DNA of 64,000 nucleotides from Ustulina deusta (Eukaryota; Ascomycota; Sordariomycetes; Xylariales; Xylariaceae): positions 1,550,001 to 1,614,000 of the forward strand of contig JAJNNX010000004.1 of assembly GCA_023159155.1 (NCBI GenBank), given 5' to 3'. This document shows, one piece after another, positions 27,755-40,137 of this stretch. Both the position numbers and the translations under genes were made by a program. The first letter of the stretch is position 1; every line of letters begins with the position of its first letter. The notes under the pieces are model-generated. The model did no database searches and had not been told where the DNA came from. It saw only the letters and a program-made list of their open reading frames with translations.

Positions 27755-28516
27755 CTACATAACTGCGCAAAACCCTCTGTTTTCTAACGTATTGATATGT
27801 TTGTTGAAATGCTTTTTTTCTTTTTTGTTAAGTTGCTGCTTGTTTTTTAGCGTTTTTTTGAGGTTTTTAAGTCTTTTTTGATAGTGCTCCGTGAGAGCTT
27901 TGACGACAAGCTTGTTTTTGGTTGCTGTGTTTTGTATTGTAGCTTTTATGTTGGCGAGCTCCTGTTTGTGCTTTTTTTTTATTTTTTTTAGTTCTATTAT
28001 GACTTGCTGGCCTGCTGCTATATTCCTGAGCGCTTTGTTGCTTTTACTTATTTTTTTTTGGAGCTGGACGAAGAACGGTTTGTTGGCTATAAGTGTTTAT
28101 GCGATCGAGCGCGCCGATTCGGCGGTGCTTGCGTACCTGATAGCTTTCGCTCCTAATACTAATAATACATTCTAGAATTTGTTTTTTAGCTTTTGCTTTT
28201 GGGCAAGTCTTTTTTTTTTCGATACTTTGTTTTATATGCTTGTTGCTAGTACTACGTTCTTTAGGTTGTTTTTTTCTGTTAGCTTCTGGAACATTTGCAA
28301 GTTTTTTGTTGCGTAATAGGTTATTTGCGTGTCTAAAATAGGGTAGAAGTAGATTATTCCTAAGAGTTTTATGTTATTTTTATAAGCTGTGGCGAAGTAA
28401 TCGGTAATAAGATGTAGTACTGTAATATCTAACATGTTAGTATTAGAAAACCCCGGCGTATTAACAAAGCGGACCATTTGTTTATTGATTTTTGTTTTAA
28501 TTATTTTGATATTTTG
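27755..28516 (-). pseudogene. Fungal AIG1/septin-like P-loop GTPase with coiled-coil tail, RIP-inactivated, 5' end lost
   Basis: A single minus-strand phase runs from about 28,516 to the stop at 27,755-27,757 with no frameshift and only three internal stops: 28,232-28,234, 28,172-28,174 and 28,097-28,099. The first two sit where Trp fits and the third where Gln fits. The start of the frame has VRFVNTPGFSNTN, the switch/G3 DTPG motif with Asp changed to Asn by a G to A change. It is followed by IKLLGIIYF, KNLQMFQKL and NVVLAT, as in fungal AIG1-like GTPases. The last about 110 codons are a Lys/Glu/Gln-rich coiled coil ending ENRGFCAVM. The P-loop (GxxGxGKS) should lie above 28,516, where the DNA is too mutated or deleted. 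Such GTPases are expanded in filamentous ascomycetes; their role is not known to me. A hydrophobic plus-strand frame at 27,891 is merely the antisense of the coiled coil. Confidence 0.82.
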
Positions 28517-31500
28517 TATATTTATAAAATAAATAAAAAATTAATATTAATTTATAATACTTCTATTTTGGGAGCTAGAGCTATAAAAAAAACGTACAAA
28601 ATATAAGGTTATATTTAATATTTAAATCCTAGCGTTTTATTACTTTAGATATAAAAGTTGTTTTACTAGATCTTGTTATTTTAAAAAAAGCTATAAGCTT
28701 TTATTTTTAGTATTAATAAAGCGAAGCAAAATTAAGCAATATATATAACGTAAGCTATATACTTTATAATAGCAATAAATAGGTCCTAACTAATCTAAAG
28801 TTTTTTAAGTGCTAATTAGGTATATTTTAGCATAGATAGGCTGTTTTTAATATTATTATTATTTTTTATTAAGCAACTAAAAGCTGTTATATAAAAGTTG
28901 TTTAGTAAGCCCTAGGTATTTAATACTATAATATTGTATTATTTAGATCTGGAAGATTGTTTACTATTAAAGGCTTGTTTATAGTGATTGCCTAGAAAGT
29001 AGTAAAACGGGCAGAGTTAGAGTTGTTTTATAAAAAAGAATAAGTTGCTTATAGGCTTGCTAGCGTTAATAAAGTCGAATTTTTTATTAGAAATAAAAGG
29101 TTAATTAATTACAATTATTATAGGGATAGTACAAAATAAATAATAAATTAAGCCAGTTATATGTTTGTTTATGCTATAGTATAACCTAAAGAAAATAATT
29201 ATAGATCAGAGTTTAAAACTGCTATTAAAACAGCAAATCTATATACTTTGCAACTTTAAATGCTTAAATACTTAAAAACTCTTTGCTAGTACTAAATAAT
29301 GGACGTAACTTTTTATATATTAGCCGATTTTAGCCGGGTTTTGCCGCGTTCAAGCTTTGTTTTTATTTGTTCTATTATTTTTTTAAGTTCTATTAAAACA
29401 ATATTATATACCTATTAATATTATATATTAAGTTTTTATTATTTTTATAAGCTAAATTAGATTAAAAAAGTTAGCTTTAATATAATAAATAACTAAAACA
29501 TAAATATAAAAAGTAAAAATATATTTAACCAAGCTTTTAGAGTTAAATACCAGCTTGCAATACTTTTGTTAAAGGGCTAAACATTATGCCTAGGGCGTAA
29601 CAAAATAAATAAGCGTATAAAAATACAAAAGATAAAAGCATATTATTTAAATCTAGGTCATTTATACAAACAGAGCTGTTCTAAAATCCTAGCATAATAT
29701 AACAACTAGGGGTTGCTAAATATAAATAAATAGCTATAATATAAGGACTTTGCAGAGAGTGATAAACAAAAAAAATATAAAGCTGACTAACTAAATTTAT
29801 TTAATCTTTATAAATCTGACTTCTATATATAAATTATGCTATATTGCTATTTATAACCCTTAAATATATATCTAATCGTTTAAAAATCTATAATAACTAT
29901 TTAGTAATCAGAACTGCTATTTCAAGTATAGATTATTATTAAAAAAAATAACAGTATTATCTATATATAAGTATTAGAAAAATAATAGACAATAGTCCCG
30001 GTACATAAATAACTTAATTAGTATTACTTTTTTAGAAAAACTAGTAGTCCTAGCGAACAAGGATAAAAAATCATAAGCAATCGATTATTTTTTATTTTAG
30101 CTGGGTCGAACTTAACTATATTTATATCCTTTAGCCGAAAAGTCCTACAAGTAATCTCTAGCTTCGAGTATTACCTGCTATATCTTAAACATTTATTTTA
30201 TTAAAGCTAAAATATGTTTTAATAGTATTTATAGTTAGTATTAGCTTGGGATATAAACTATTCTAATTAGCTATACGTATGGTTGGCCTTTTATATTATA
30301 TTTATTAGAACAAGCTGGGCGTTTGCTGCTGTTTTTGGCCGGCAGTCCTTGTTTTGTAATAAGATAGTACCTACCCGAATAGCTCTGACTAGGACGGGCT
30401 TCTATAGTTTTTTAAAGCTAATACTCTATCTATAGGCTTTTACTACCTAATTCTGTGTCTACTAGTAGCAAAAACAGCCAAACAAAGAGACTGGATAGTC
30501 TAGGTTTTGTGTTTAGGCAGAAGCAGTAAGGGCAAATAGCGTCAGCTATAATTAGGGTATTATACTTAGAAGCCCTGTTAAACTCTGGCAAAGGAAACAC
30601 GGCATTATTCTCCCCCAAGACAACAGGAGTAAGGAATGCCCGGAGTAGCTATACGCGTTTGTCTGGCAACTGCTATAGCAACAGCAAGCTTTATATGGGG
30701 TTGGGTTACTTTAGACCGCTGCGGATTCCTTGCTGCCTTGAGACAAACAGACTTTCTAATAGATTATTGTAGTTTTATTCTATTCTGCCTACCTTGATCG
30801 ACTCTGATATTTTTACCCTTACTTATCACTCACCTCTTTTTTTTTTTTATAATAATTCTCCCGGTCCCAGCCCTTTTAATACTCTTTGGATATCCTCTTA
30901 ATTCTTATTAACTGCTTTTATAATATTGATACTAGCAATTATCAGTATTTAGTTGTTTTTCTACCTAATAAAGAACACGCCTGCAATCTTTTTTACCCAG
31001 TCTATATTTCTAGGTGATCCTGCCAATATTCTGCTTTTGGGGTGTGGCGATGTGCAGAATATCTTATTTATTATTTATAATAATAGCAAGTTATCTTTTG
31101 TTTAACAAATATCTTTAAGACTTATTAACCGATCCTAGGTTGCAAATTAAATATAACCTGCTATAATAATTAAAAGGCTATTATTGGTAAGTTATAGCTT
31201 TAATTTTTAACTGAGTATATAAAACGCGCTAATATAGTGCACTAAAGCTTGGAACATACTGCTTTTGTTGTTTATTATTAATAATAATAATAACTAAAAC
31301 AATAATTGCTTTTAGAACATATATTATTATATATATTTTGATTAATAAATTTTTAATTTTTTTTGTTTTTAAAGCAAAACGCTTTATAAACTTTTTTTTA
31401 CTATAGAAACTTAGCAATAAAGCAAGTACAGATATTATTTAAACTTCTGTAATTTTGCTACGCTTGCTAATATTTATAAAATATAGAAGTTTTATAGCGT

Positions 31501-34500
31501 TAAATAGAAAAAAGCTAATTTTATTTGCTTTAAAGCTTGCTTTTAGTTTATTTTTAATAAAGCAAAAATAAAACAATAAAACTTTATTAATTTTAGTTGG
31601 AGCAGTATTAATTTAACTAGATTTTGTTTAGTTTTTTTAGCTTATATTAGCTGCTTATAAAATTTCGATACTTTTAACTAATATTACTAAAAATATAGAA
31701 CTATAAAATTAAAAGTAGATATTAGATCGGCTTTTATATATTTAAATCCTGCTTTTTTTATTTTTAAAAATAGAACTATTATATATTATAGCTTTAACCC
31801 CTTACTTAGCTTTTATTTTGCTGTAGTTAAAGCTTTTTTTAACTTAACTAATACTACTATTAATTAACTCCTACGGCTTAAAAAATATATAGTTTTTGCT
31901 TGTGCTAAATTTTATAAATAAATAATATTATATAAAAAATAATCCTATAAAAATAATATTAAAGTATAGTTTTTTATTAGTAATGTAGTATTTTTTATAT
32001 ATACTTTATAATATAAACATATAATATTAGAAATTATAGCCTATTAGTACTATAACTAATATGAAGTTTACTTATTTATGCTTAATAGTCTTAATTATGT
32101 TTATTATGCTTAAGCTCCTGTATAGTTCGATATAATAAATATATTTAATTTTTATAATCATTTAGGCTTATTAATACTTTTAATTATAATATTTCTATTG
32201 TTATATCATAATATTTTAGTTGTTTTATATACTAAAGTTCTTACTAAGAATTATAAAAATTATTAAAAAATACTTAATTAAGTATTATATAGTTATATTT
32301 TTATTTTATTTATATTTTTTAACCTATTCTTAGTTAAATATTAAACTAATATGTTGCTTATTTTGATTAGTAATAAAACAATGCTTAATATGTTTATAGG
32401 AGGACTGTCTAAGAACTAAAAAAATAGTTGTTAAAAAGGCCAGATATTCCTTAGGACATTTTGGAAGTACGCATTTTGTATAAGCTCGACTATAATACTA
32501 TTAACTTAAAGGATTCTAATTTGGTTCGATCTAAAACAGCTCGTAAAAACTTTTTATAAAGTTTATGTTTATATGTTTTTTAATAAAGACTAAGCATACT
32601 AATTGTTAAATCTTGACCTAGAAATTATTTAAAAGTTTATATTTATATAATATTAATAAGCTAGTTTTATATTATTTTTTTGGCTAGTTTAAACTTAAAT
32701 TATATATAACTAGGATATAATAATAAAAAGTACTATAAATTTTATTAAAAATAGATTAAATATTTTAATAGAAATAAATTATTATTAAAAGCTTAATATA
32801 TATTTTTATATATTAGGTATTTTTTTTATAAATGTTATAAAAAACTGGAGCAAATATAACAAAAATCTTATTTTAATATTATTTCTATTTTTTATTAGAC
32901 TTATAAATAAAAAATAAAGGGATTTGTAAAACTAGAAAAATATACCGCTAGTTATTTGTATTACTTTTAAGATCCTATATAAGAAGCTTATAGTATTTAC
33001 TAATATAGATCTTAATAAGCTAGGCATATTTTTTATTTATTGTTAGTTTAAAAGTACTAGCTAATAGGGAATAAATAAATAGTAGAGCATTTTATTAGTT
33101 TATTAATTATTATTTAGAGATATATTAACTTTTAGGAAATTATATAATAATTTTTATAAGATTTTTATACAAAAAGATAATATTAGCTAAGGCAGAACGT
33201 TGCTTCTAATTATATTTTTTTTTATATTAATTTTCCTATTGCTCTAGTAGCTTTAAAATATTTTAGTTGTTTTTAAAATCTATAATTTATTAGCAACTAT
33301 TGCTTTTTTTTTTCCGAAGCTTAGTTTTATATTAAACATATATAAAACTACGCTTAATAATACTAATACAGTTTATATTATATAGTTTATGCCTAATTAG
33401 AAAGGTTTTCTAATTATGACTAAATTTATATAAATAGTACTAGTAAGCAGTATTAAAACAAAAGTAGAGTTTTTATTAATTGCAGCTATTAATTAAAAAA
33501 TAGGAGTTATAATAAGCTTTATTAGCTAACTAAATATTATATCTAGCAATTTTAAATAGGTTTTTATTAGTAAATATAAAATAAAAAAATCGATTATATT
33601 ACTATACAAAGTTGCTATTTTGCTAGAACTAAACTTGCTTTTAGATTTATGCTTTTTTATTTTTATTAAGTAGTCTTTTTAAAAATTAAAAATTATTTAA
33701 AAATTATTTTATATTAAAGTTGTTATATAAATAATAAAATATTCCAAATAAATAATTTGTTTAAAATATATATTTTTTGTTTGTTTTTAATCTAGAAAGC
33801 TAGTAAATTATAATATGCCTTACTTTAATTTATAGAAATATTTTATTATTTAGATTATATAATATAGTAGACTAGGTTAGCTAGTTTTTTATTTTTTATT
33901 AGCTATATTAGCTAAAGAATAGGCGTTATATAAAAAAAAGGACTTACTATAGTCTATAAGCAAACAAGTCTATTTAGACTTTAAAGAATCTATTTTTTTT
34001 ATTTTTGTTTAATTTGCTGGGCTATAACGCATTAAAAATTAGTTATTTTATTTTAGTAATACTGCAAATAGTAATGTTTATATTATAATTTTAGCAAGCG
34101 TTCTATGCTTAGATTTTACTAATTATATAGTTATGCTTAATTATACTATTTTTCTTTTATATAATATGCTAATGCTTAATATTATAGATTTATTAGCTAA
34201 GCTATAGGGATTTAATATTGTTATAGTTAAAATAAATAATATAAAGCTGTAGTTTTAGCAATATATTTTGCTTACATATATGGAGCGCTGTTATAATTAG
34301 GCTTACTAAGATAGTTATAAATATATAATATTTAGCTTAATTTTTTTAAATATTAAAAATAAAAAACCTCTATTATATATATGCGGCAGTAAGAAATTCC
34401 CCCTAAACTTTATTAGCAACGTTCCGGGCTAGAACAGCTTGTTTAAGTATGCTATCCGTGCTACTATTTTTTTTATATTCTAGGCTTTTTTTGCAAATAA

Positions 34501-35613
34501 TATATATTCTCCTGAGCTAAGCGACTTAAGCAAAAAGAATGTTGTAGGTGTTGGGAAGATTTTTATTAATAATTAATATATATCCTGTAGCAAAAACAAA
34601 CAGGCTAATAAAAGCGGTTTATTAAATTGTAGGTAATATATAAAGGTCAAGTATTGCTTGTACAAATATTAGCAAACAGACTGGAAAGCATACAAATCTA
34701 TTTATAAATAAATACAATTTAAGGGACCTGTTTTGCCTGCAGAATAGAGGATATTACTAATAAAAATAAATCATATTAGCTTTGTATGCCTGACTTGTGA
34801 GGTAGGCAAGTGTGATGATATTTTTTAAGAAAGTCTCAGACAATTATATAGTTAACAAGCTATTTCCAGGGACGCAGGGCAAAGGTAAATCACGGGTTAA
34901 TTGATAATTAACAGGTCTTAAGGAATGGCCTGCTGCTACGTGGCGGGGCTTCGATGCGAAGCAACAGTTTATACTATTGTTTCCCTACCAGCATTAAAGA
35001 AAGTTTTTGTCTAATAGCAATTAGTAAAAATAAAATTCTAGTAAGTAATTCTAAAACTATTAAAAATACTTAAAAAATATTTAAGTTTAGTTCTATTTTA
35101 TTTCTATTATTATAACTGCTATAGCAGACTTTAATACAAAAATATATTATAAAAATACAGATATAAATGCAAAATTGTACTATAGCACAGTAAGTATTAG
35201 CTAAAAGGATATAGCAGAAGGGGTAAAATACTAAACTTGCTTTATATTAGTCTAGCTATAGCCTGTGCTACGCTTAAGAAGTATTAATTATATATTAGTG
35301 CCCAATATAAACTTTTTAATATATTACTAAAAAGCAAACAATAAAAACAGAAAAAGTTTTTTATAATAGCAAATATAAATTTCTAGAATTTTATAACAAT
35401 TATATTTTAAAAGGTCAACCAAATAGCCTAGTATATAGTGTATTGCCTAGTACGCCTATGCTTTCATATGCCGCAATAGTATCCCAAGGCCTAACAGCAA
35501 ATATATATAATATATAAAGCTTTATTATAACTTCTAACTTTGTGCTAGCTTACTTTATAACAGAAACCTAAAAAAATATATCTAATATAAAGAAATCAAT
35601 CAGGTTTCTAAAC
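28517..35613. repeat. AT-rich RIP block with two less-mutated patches
   Basis: No gene can be supported. Patches of near-normal composition occur at about 30,280-31,030 and 34,380-34,980. The first has a minus frame of 62 codons (30,430-30,618) and plus-strand coding-like fragments that I cannot assign. The second contains the short perfect hairpin GCTTCG-ATG-CGAAGC at about 34,949-34,963. The remainder is typical end-stage RIP sequence. Confidence 0.6.
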
Positions 35614-36018
35614 TTATATTCCAAACTTGTTTTTGTAGAATTTTTTTATTTCGGGGTTCCTACTTTTGCCAACCCTAAGTCCCTTCGGATCTCCCTCGAT
35701 TTTAAGGCCGGACAAGCTTCTCGCTCTAGATAGCGCAACATAGACCTGCCTTTCTCCCTAAGCGTGAGTAAGATCAACAATGACGCGGTTAAGCGTTAAA
35801 CTTTGACTCTTGTGAATCGACATATCCCATGCCGGGGCTAAGGGGATCTGAGTCCTGCTCAAGAGGCTGAAGGGCTCTTTATCTCCCCCAGCACCATCAG
35901 GCACCGCAATCCAGAAGTTGACTAATTGGCTGATAGCGCCCTCGTTCTGGCTGCAATCCCATTCTAGCTGTAATCCCGTTTGGGACTTTCGAGTCGGCTC
36001 AGTAGACCCGAACGACAT
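35614..36018 (-). pseudogene. Pif1-type helicase C-terminal fragment
   Basis: From 36,018 the minus strand reads in one phase to a TAA at 35,614-35,616, with one internal TAG at 35,758-35,760. The second half has RTQIPLAPAWDMSIHKSQSL, TLNRVIVDL, then QVYVALSRARSLSGLKIEGD and a basic KKFYKNKFG end. These are the last superfamily-1B helicase motifs (V and VI, HKSQ and VALSRAR) of Pif1-like helicases. The canonical Gly of HKSQG is Ser here. The first about 45 codons match the duplicated segment at 37,076 rather than the usual Pif1 sequence, so the fragment may be a chimera. Walker A and B are absent. Pif1-like genes occur both as host or subtelomeric genes and inside Helitrons, and no Helitron ends were seen. 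Confidence 0.75.
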
Positions 36019-36429
36019 TGTTGTGTTGAAAGTCGCTTAGCCGGACCTATGAGCAGGCGTCATCTCTTTTATGATTACTACTAATTAATGGCTTTGAACT
36101 GCTGATGTTGCACGCGGCTCTACAGGTGTGCGACATTATTAAAAAAAAATAGGTTCTTTTCTTTTTTTTTCTTTTCTCGTTTCAGGGCGCTAATCGAGGC
36201 GCTGGTTCTAGCCAGCCAGGTATTGCGAGTAGGTGCTAGTGAGATGCCGAGTCATTTCCCACTGCGCACGCCGCTCTACAACGCGGTAATGTAGACCGCC
36301 TAGCGTGGAACGCTCAGCCTATTACTTGCTCACTGGTGCGTTTTGACAAGTTTTCGTATATATATACGGGCTTAACTGTCTTTAGGTGTCATGTAATTAT
36401 ATAAACGTTGGAACATCCAGGTTTGAGAA
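36019..36429. other. Intergenic, nothing recognised
   Basis: Mixed composition with one short A/T tract near 36,140-36,180. No frame or motif that I can support. Confidence 0.5.
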
Positions 36430-36745
36430 CTGTCAGTGATTGAGTGATGCTTTCAACCCAAAGAGTTCGCCAGAGTTTGGTGATGGCAGGCGTCTAGGTG
36501 CCATTTTTACGGGTTCTCAAGCGCGCTTTATCGACCCATAGCAAGCAGCGAACGGACGACCGAGCAGGAGTGGCTTGTTCTGAGCGCGAGACCCCAGGGC
36601 GGAAGCGAGGGCGTGAAACGTGCGGTCTGTCGCTTTTCCGTGGAGAAGTTGGGGAGCATCAGGCTTGCGGACGATTGCAACGCTGTAGCAGATATCGAAA
36701 TTGTATGGCCTCAATACGCGGTCCATAGCTACTAACAGATAGATT
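36430..36745 (-). repeat. Unmutated copy of a dispersed repeat (mutated partner at 17.77-18.09 kb)
   Basis: GC-normal sequence homologous, on the opposite strand, to 17,770-18,090. A 69-codon minus frame (36,517-36,726) exists, but its plus-strand antisense frame is equally long, so coding is uncertain. Because this copy lacks the C to T and G to A load of its partner, it either arrived later or lies where RIP did not reach. Confidence 0.75.
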
Positions 36746-37069
36746 GGCGGGGTAGATTGGTGGGGTCCGGCTGTTCAGAGGACTAGACTGACTAAACTAA
36801 ACTGCCCAGGTCTTGCCTGCTCTAGGTAGGTCGGTGCCCCTGGTTCCTCCCACAGTGGTTTATCTAGAACCCAAATACCTAGCCAGACACCTGACCTGGG
36901 ATAGACAGATATAGACGCGCACCTAAGGTGGACCAATGTTAGATTCGCAGGCGCCAAGCCATCCTATACAGTAAGTATATAAAGGCCCCCCCCCCCAAAG
37001 CCTCAGCTCTGATCTCGAGATCTTTTCAAATGCGAACAATACAAGCATCGGCTATTCATAAGTTCCTCT
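36746..37069. other. Intergenic with C11 tract
   Basis: No recognisable gene. It contains an 11-base C run at 36,986-36,996. A 60-codon minus frame (36,775-36,957) has no recognisable features. Confidence 0.5.
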
Positions 37070-37474
37070 CATGACAATGTCGTTCGGGTCTACCAAACTA
37101 ACTCTGAAATCCCAGATAGCACTACAACAGCATTACAACTGCAATGGGACTGCCGTCGGAATGTAGGTGCTACCTGCCAGCTGATCAACTCCTGGATCGC
37201 TGCAACCGACGGCATTGTCCTCGACGAAGAGGAACAGCGCATCATCGCCGAGACGCTCCGGATAGAGGATTCCGAGGTAAACCGTAAGGTGAACGATGGC
37301 ATGTTTGAGATAAATGGTTTTAGATTAATCCGTATACTATTCATGTCGGGTTATGTTGACTTGTTTACTCTGAGTGGCCCTAGAGCTGTGAATTGTAAAC
37401 GGTTCTCCGCGACAAATCAACATGGCGCCCGACAAAATCACCGCAAGCGACATGATGGCTGTCGTGACAGATAG
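37070..37474 (+). pseudogene. Unknown coding fragment, inverted duplicate of 35.88-36.02 kb
   Basis: One plus-strand phase is open for about 140 codons to a TAG at 37,472-37,474. It includes LQLQWDCRRNVGATCQLINS, then WIAATDGIVLDEEEQRIIAE and VNRKVNDGMFEINGF. Its first part is homologous in DNA and protein to the minus-strand segment below 36,018 (LQLEWDCSQNEGAISQLVNF). Both copies share ATGTCGTTCGGGTCTAC (37,076 here, 36,018 there). No in-frame Met opens the homologous part, so the true 5' end is missing or lies across an intron. Family unknown. Confidence 0.45.
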
Positions 37475-37699
37475 GAATGCATGTTTTACTTCTTATATAC
37501 CAAATATACTCTCGTCATTATAGATTATCATAGCTGTCACAGCATTTAAGGTGGCATTCATATAAACAAACTAGCAACAAAATGTTTCTTACTACTGTTA
37601 TATGTCAAGGCCATTTTCTTGGCAAGTAGTTCAATTAAACTTATCAGGTGTTTGGAACCCTTCCTTCTCGCAGGCAATAGTAAACTCCTTTAATAAAGA
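37475..37699. other. Spacer 3' of RecQ gene, nothing recognised
   Basis: AT-leaning spacer with no motif I can support. Confidence 0.5.
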
Positions 37700-40137
37700 C
37701 TATATACCCCTCGAGTTAGCCACAATACTAAATCGGGAGAAAAAAAAAGGGGGGGGGGGAGAACAAAAAGGAAAAAAAGGAAAGCGCACGTCGAAACCAT
37801 AGTCTCTCAAGGACCCAAACAAATAAGACTTGTCTAGTCTGAGCGCTGTTATTCTTGGGCTCTTGATCCCGAACGCCACACGAGCAAGGAATCGCGGGTC
37901 GTCTCGGACATCACAAGCAGCCAGGAAGTTACGAATCCCCATCGAGCTGAAAGAGGGTTCAGGCTTGGGGGGTAACACAGCAGGTTTCCCCGTCAGGCAA
38001 TAGGTGCAATGCCCACACCGTGACTTTCCGCCCGGAAGCTCCACACCAAAATATCTTGTGAGCGCCCACGCGAAACAATTGCTATCGGTCAACAAGCCGC
38101 GTACGGCGTGGAATCGGTTTATAGCATCCGTCTCGCGATCTTCCATCTCAACGTACAGCTGTTCGGCAATCTGGCCTACTTCTTTTGGCGTACTGGGAAG
38201 TTTCTGGACGACCTGGTATCGATTGACCATTCCTAATGCCTCAAGTCGAATTAGTCCGCTAACATCAAACTCATTGAGCTTTCTGATAATGTCAGCACGG
38301 AGCAGTCCGACATCTTTTACAACAGCATTTATATCGATAGTGTACCACTTCCCCTCCTTCTTGGAATGACCAGCAATCGCCTGTGCCTCGGGTGATTCGT
38401 CATCTTTGACTTGCGTGCTGTACTCGGGCTGAACCTGGAACCGGTAGACACGGAATTGAGGGGTGACGGCACGGATGAAACCAAAACGCAGCTCTATCTT
38501 GGCTAGAATGATACCAATAGACTGAAGCGTGACGTCGTGCTTGTTTCCTAATGCTAGCTCATCTAGCCTGATGATCTCACCACTACCACCGCCGGGATGC
38601 CGGACCGCGGGCGTATGGAGAAAGATGTCCTCCAATAGTCTCTGGAGTGACTGTCGAGAAGGCAGATCGCCCCGGGCAAAGTACTCTTTCAGCCAGAAAT
38701 CGTCCCTGCAGATATAGAGCATGCAGGAACTCGGCTTCCCGTCTCGTCCGGCTCTGCCGACTTGTTGAGAATACTCCTCGATTGTGCTCGCTATGGTATA
38801 GTGCAGGACATTCCGAATATCCGCCTTGTCGATGCCCATCCCAAAGGCAATGGTTGCTACCATGATACGGACGCGACCCGCCATGAACGCTTCCTGCGTC
38901 TTCGTTTTACTTTGCGTGGAAATCCCGGCATGGAAATAGGCTGCATTATGGCCCTGGTGCGATAGGCGGACTGCGAGGCTTTCGGCTTGTCCCCGGGTCG
39001 CCACATATACCAGAGTAGATCCGTCGTGGGTCTCGAGAAATCGAAGCAGCCGATAGAATTTTTCTCTCTTGTTTTTTATAACTTCTACCTGCAGTTCCAA
39101 GTTGGGTCGGTACGGTGAGGTACTAAACGAGTTCGATTCTCTGATATCGAAGGCCTTGCAAACATCCTCGGCAACACGACGCGTGGCCGTGGCTGTGAGG
39201 CAAATGACACGCTCTGCTTTAATATCGCTCACGAAACGAGCAATCTTAAGGTAGTCTGGCCGGAAAGAGTGTCCCCATTCCGAAATACAATGAGCCTCGT
39301 CGACAGCGACGAGACGAATGCCGCCGGGAACAAGCCTCATGCTTTCGACAAAGCCTTCATGGTTGAGCCTTTCTGGCGTGCAGTATAAGAGCCTCAGACG
39401 GTCTTCCTGGATAGAAGCGTTGATGCTTTTTTGTCTGTCATTGGTCTTGGTCGAATCCAAGCAATCGGCAGGGATACCACGACGCTGCAAAGCATCAACT
39501 TGATCCTTCATCAAGGCAATCAAAGGGGAAATGACAATGGTGATCCCGGAGCCTGTGGCCGCTGTTCTCGGCCGTCTCTCCGTCAACCCCGCGGCATCGA
39601 GTTCTTCAAAGGCAATGGCAGGTATCTACTCGATCATCAGACCTGAACAAGCTCGAGTGCGCTTTGGGTAACGACATACCTGATAGCATAGCGATTTGCC
39701 AGCGCCAGTGGGGAACACGACAAGCGCGTTTTCTCCTTGCAGAATAGTCCTGATGGCGGCAGCCTGCGGCACAGAAGGGCATCAGTAACTATGACTTCCA
39801 AAAAGGGTACATGATAGCATACTTGTTCGTGGCGGAAGTCGTCGTAACCAAAGTTCCGCTTCAATATGGACCGTGCAATAAAATCAACATGTCCATGCGT
39901 CAAAGTTTGCTTTCCGCGTTTGCCAGGGCGTCGGACACTGTCGTGTGTTGGGTCCAGGTGCTGAGGCCTCGTCAGGGACAGCTTGTCGCCTGAATTGTTC
40001 CTGAAGCGGTAGTGAATGCACTTTTGCTCCAGTACACCTGGTACCAAGAATTTGTTCAATACTTGCGAGCAACTGCGCGAGGCACATAGGTATTTGACAA
40101 TAGAAACCTGTACAAGAGGAGGCATTGTGCAGCTCAT
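37700..40137 (-). CDS. RecQ-family ATP-dependent DNA helicase, three exons
   Basis: A 3'-5' DNA helicase of the RecQ family. Exons are 40,137-39,823, 39,763-39,680 and 39,625-37,700, about 774 codons. Both introns (59 and 54 nt) have GTATG donors; the first has a CTGAT branch and ends CGCAG, the second ends GTAG. The joined frame shows the Q-like GYDDFRHEQ, Walker A PTGAGKS (residues about 123-129), ISPLIALMKDQV, Walker B DEAH (about 242-245), TATAT, IAFGMGIDKADIR and QVGRAGRDG (about 421-429), then the RecQ zinc-binding CGHCTYC region. No internal stop. The start is uncertain, since only the first Met of the open frame was used. The last about 25 residues come from homopolymer DNA (G11/A8 tract) and look spurious, so the 3' end is probably truncated. 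RecQ genes are frequent near fungal telomeres; no telomere is visible here. Confidence 0.88.

Noticed and set aside
27891..28175. 94-codon hydrophobic plus-strand frame, membrane-protein-like
   Set aside because: It is the antisense of the Lys/Glu-rich coiled-coil tail of the GTPase pseudogene, which has family matches on the minus strand.
35614..36018. Helitron carrying the Pif1-type helicase
   Set aside because: No Rep domain, no TC start and no CTRR hairpin end could be seen; Pif1-like fragments also come from host or subtelomeric genes.
36498..36728. 76-codon plus frame and 69-codon minus frame over the same bases
   Set aside because: Both are open by chance in GC-rich repeat DNA; the region is better described as a repeat copy shared with 17.8 kb.
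38004..39646. Several plus-strand frames of 60-120 codons
   Set aside because: They are antisense shadows of the RecQ coding exons and carry no domain features.
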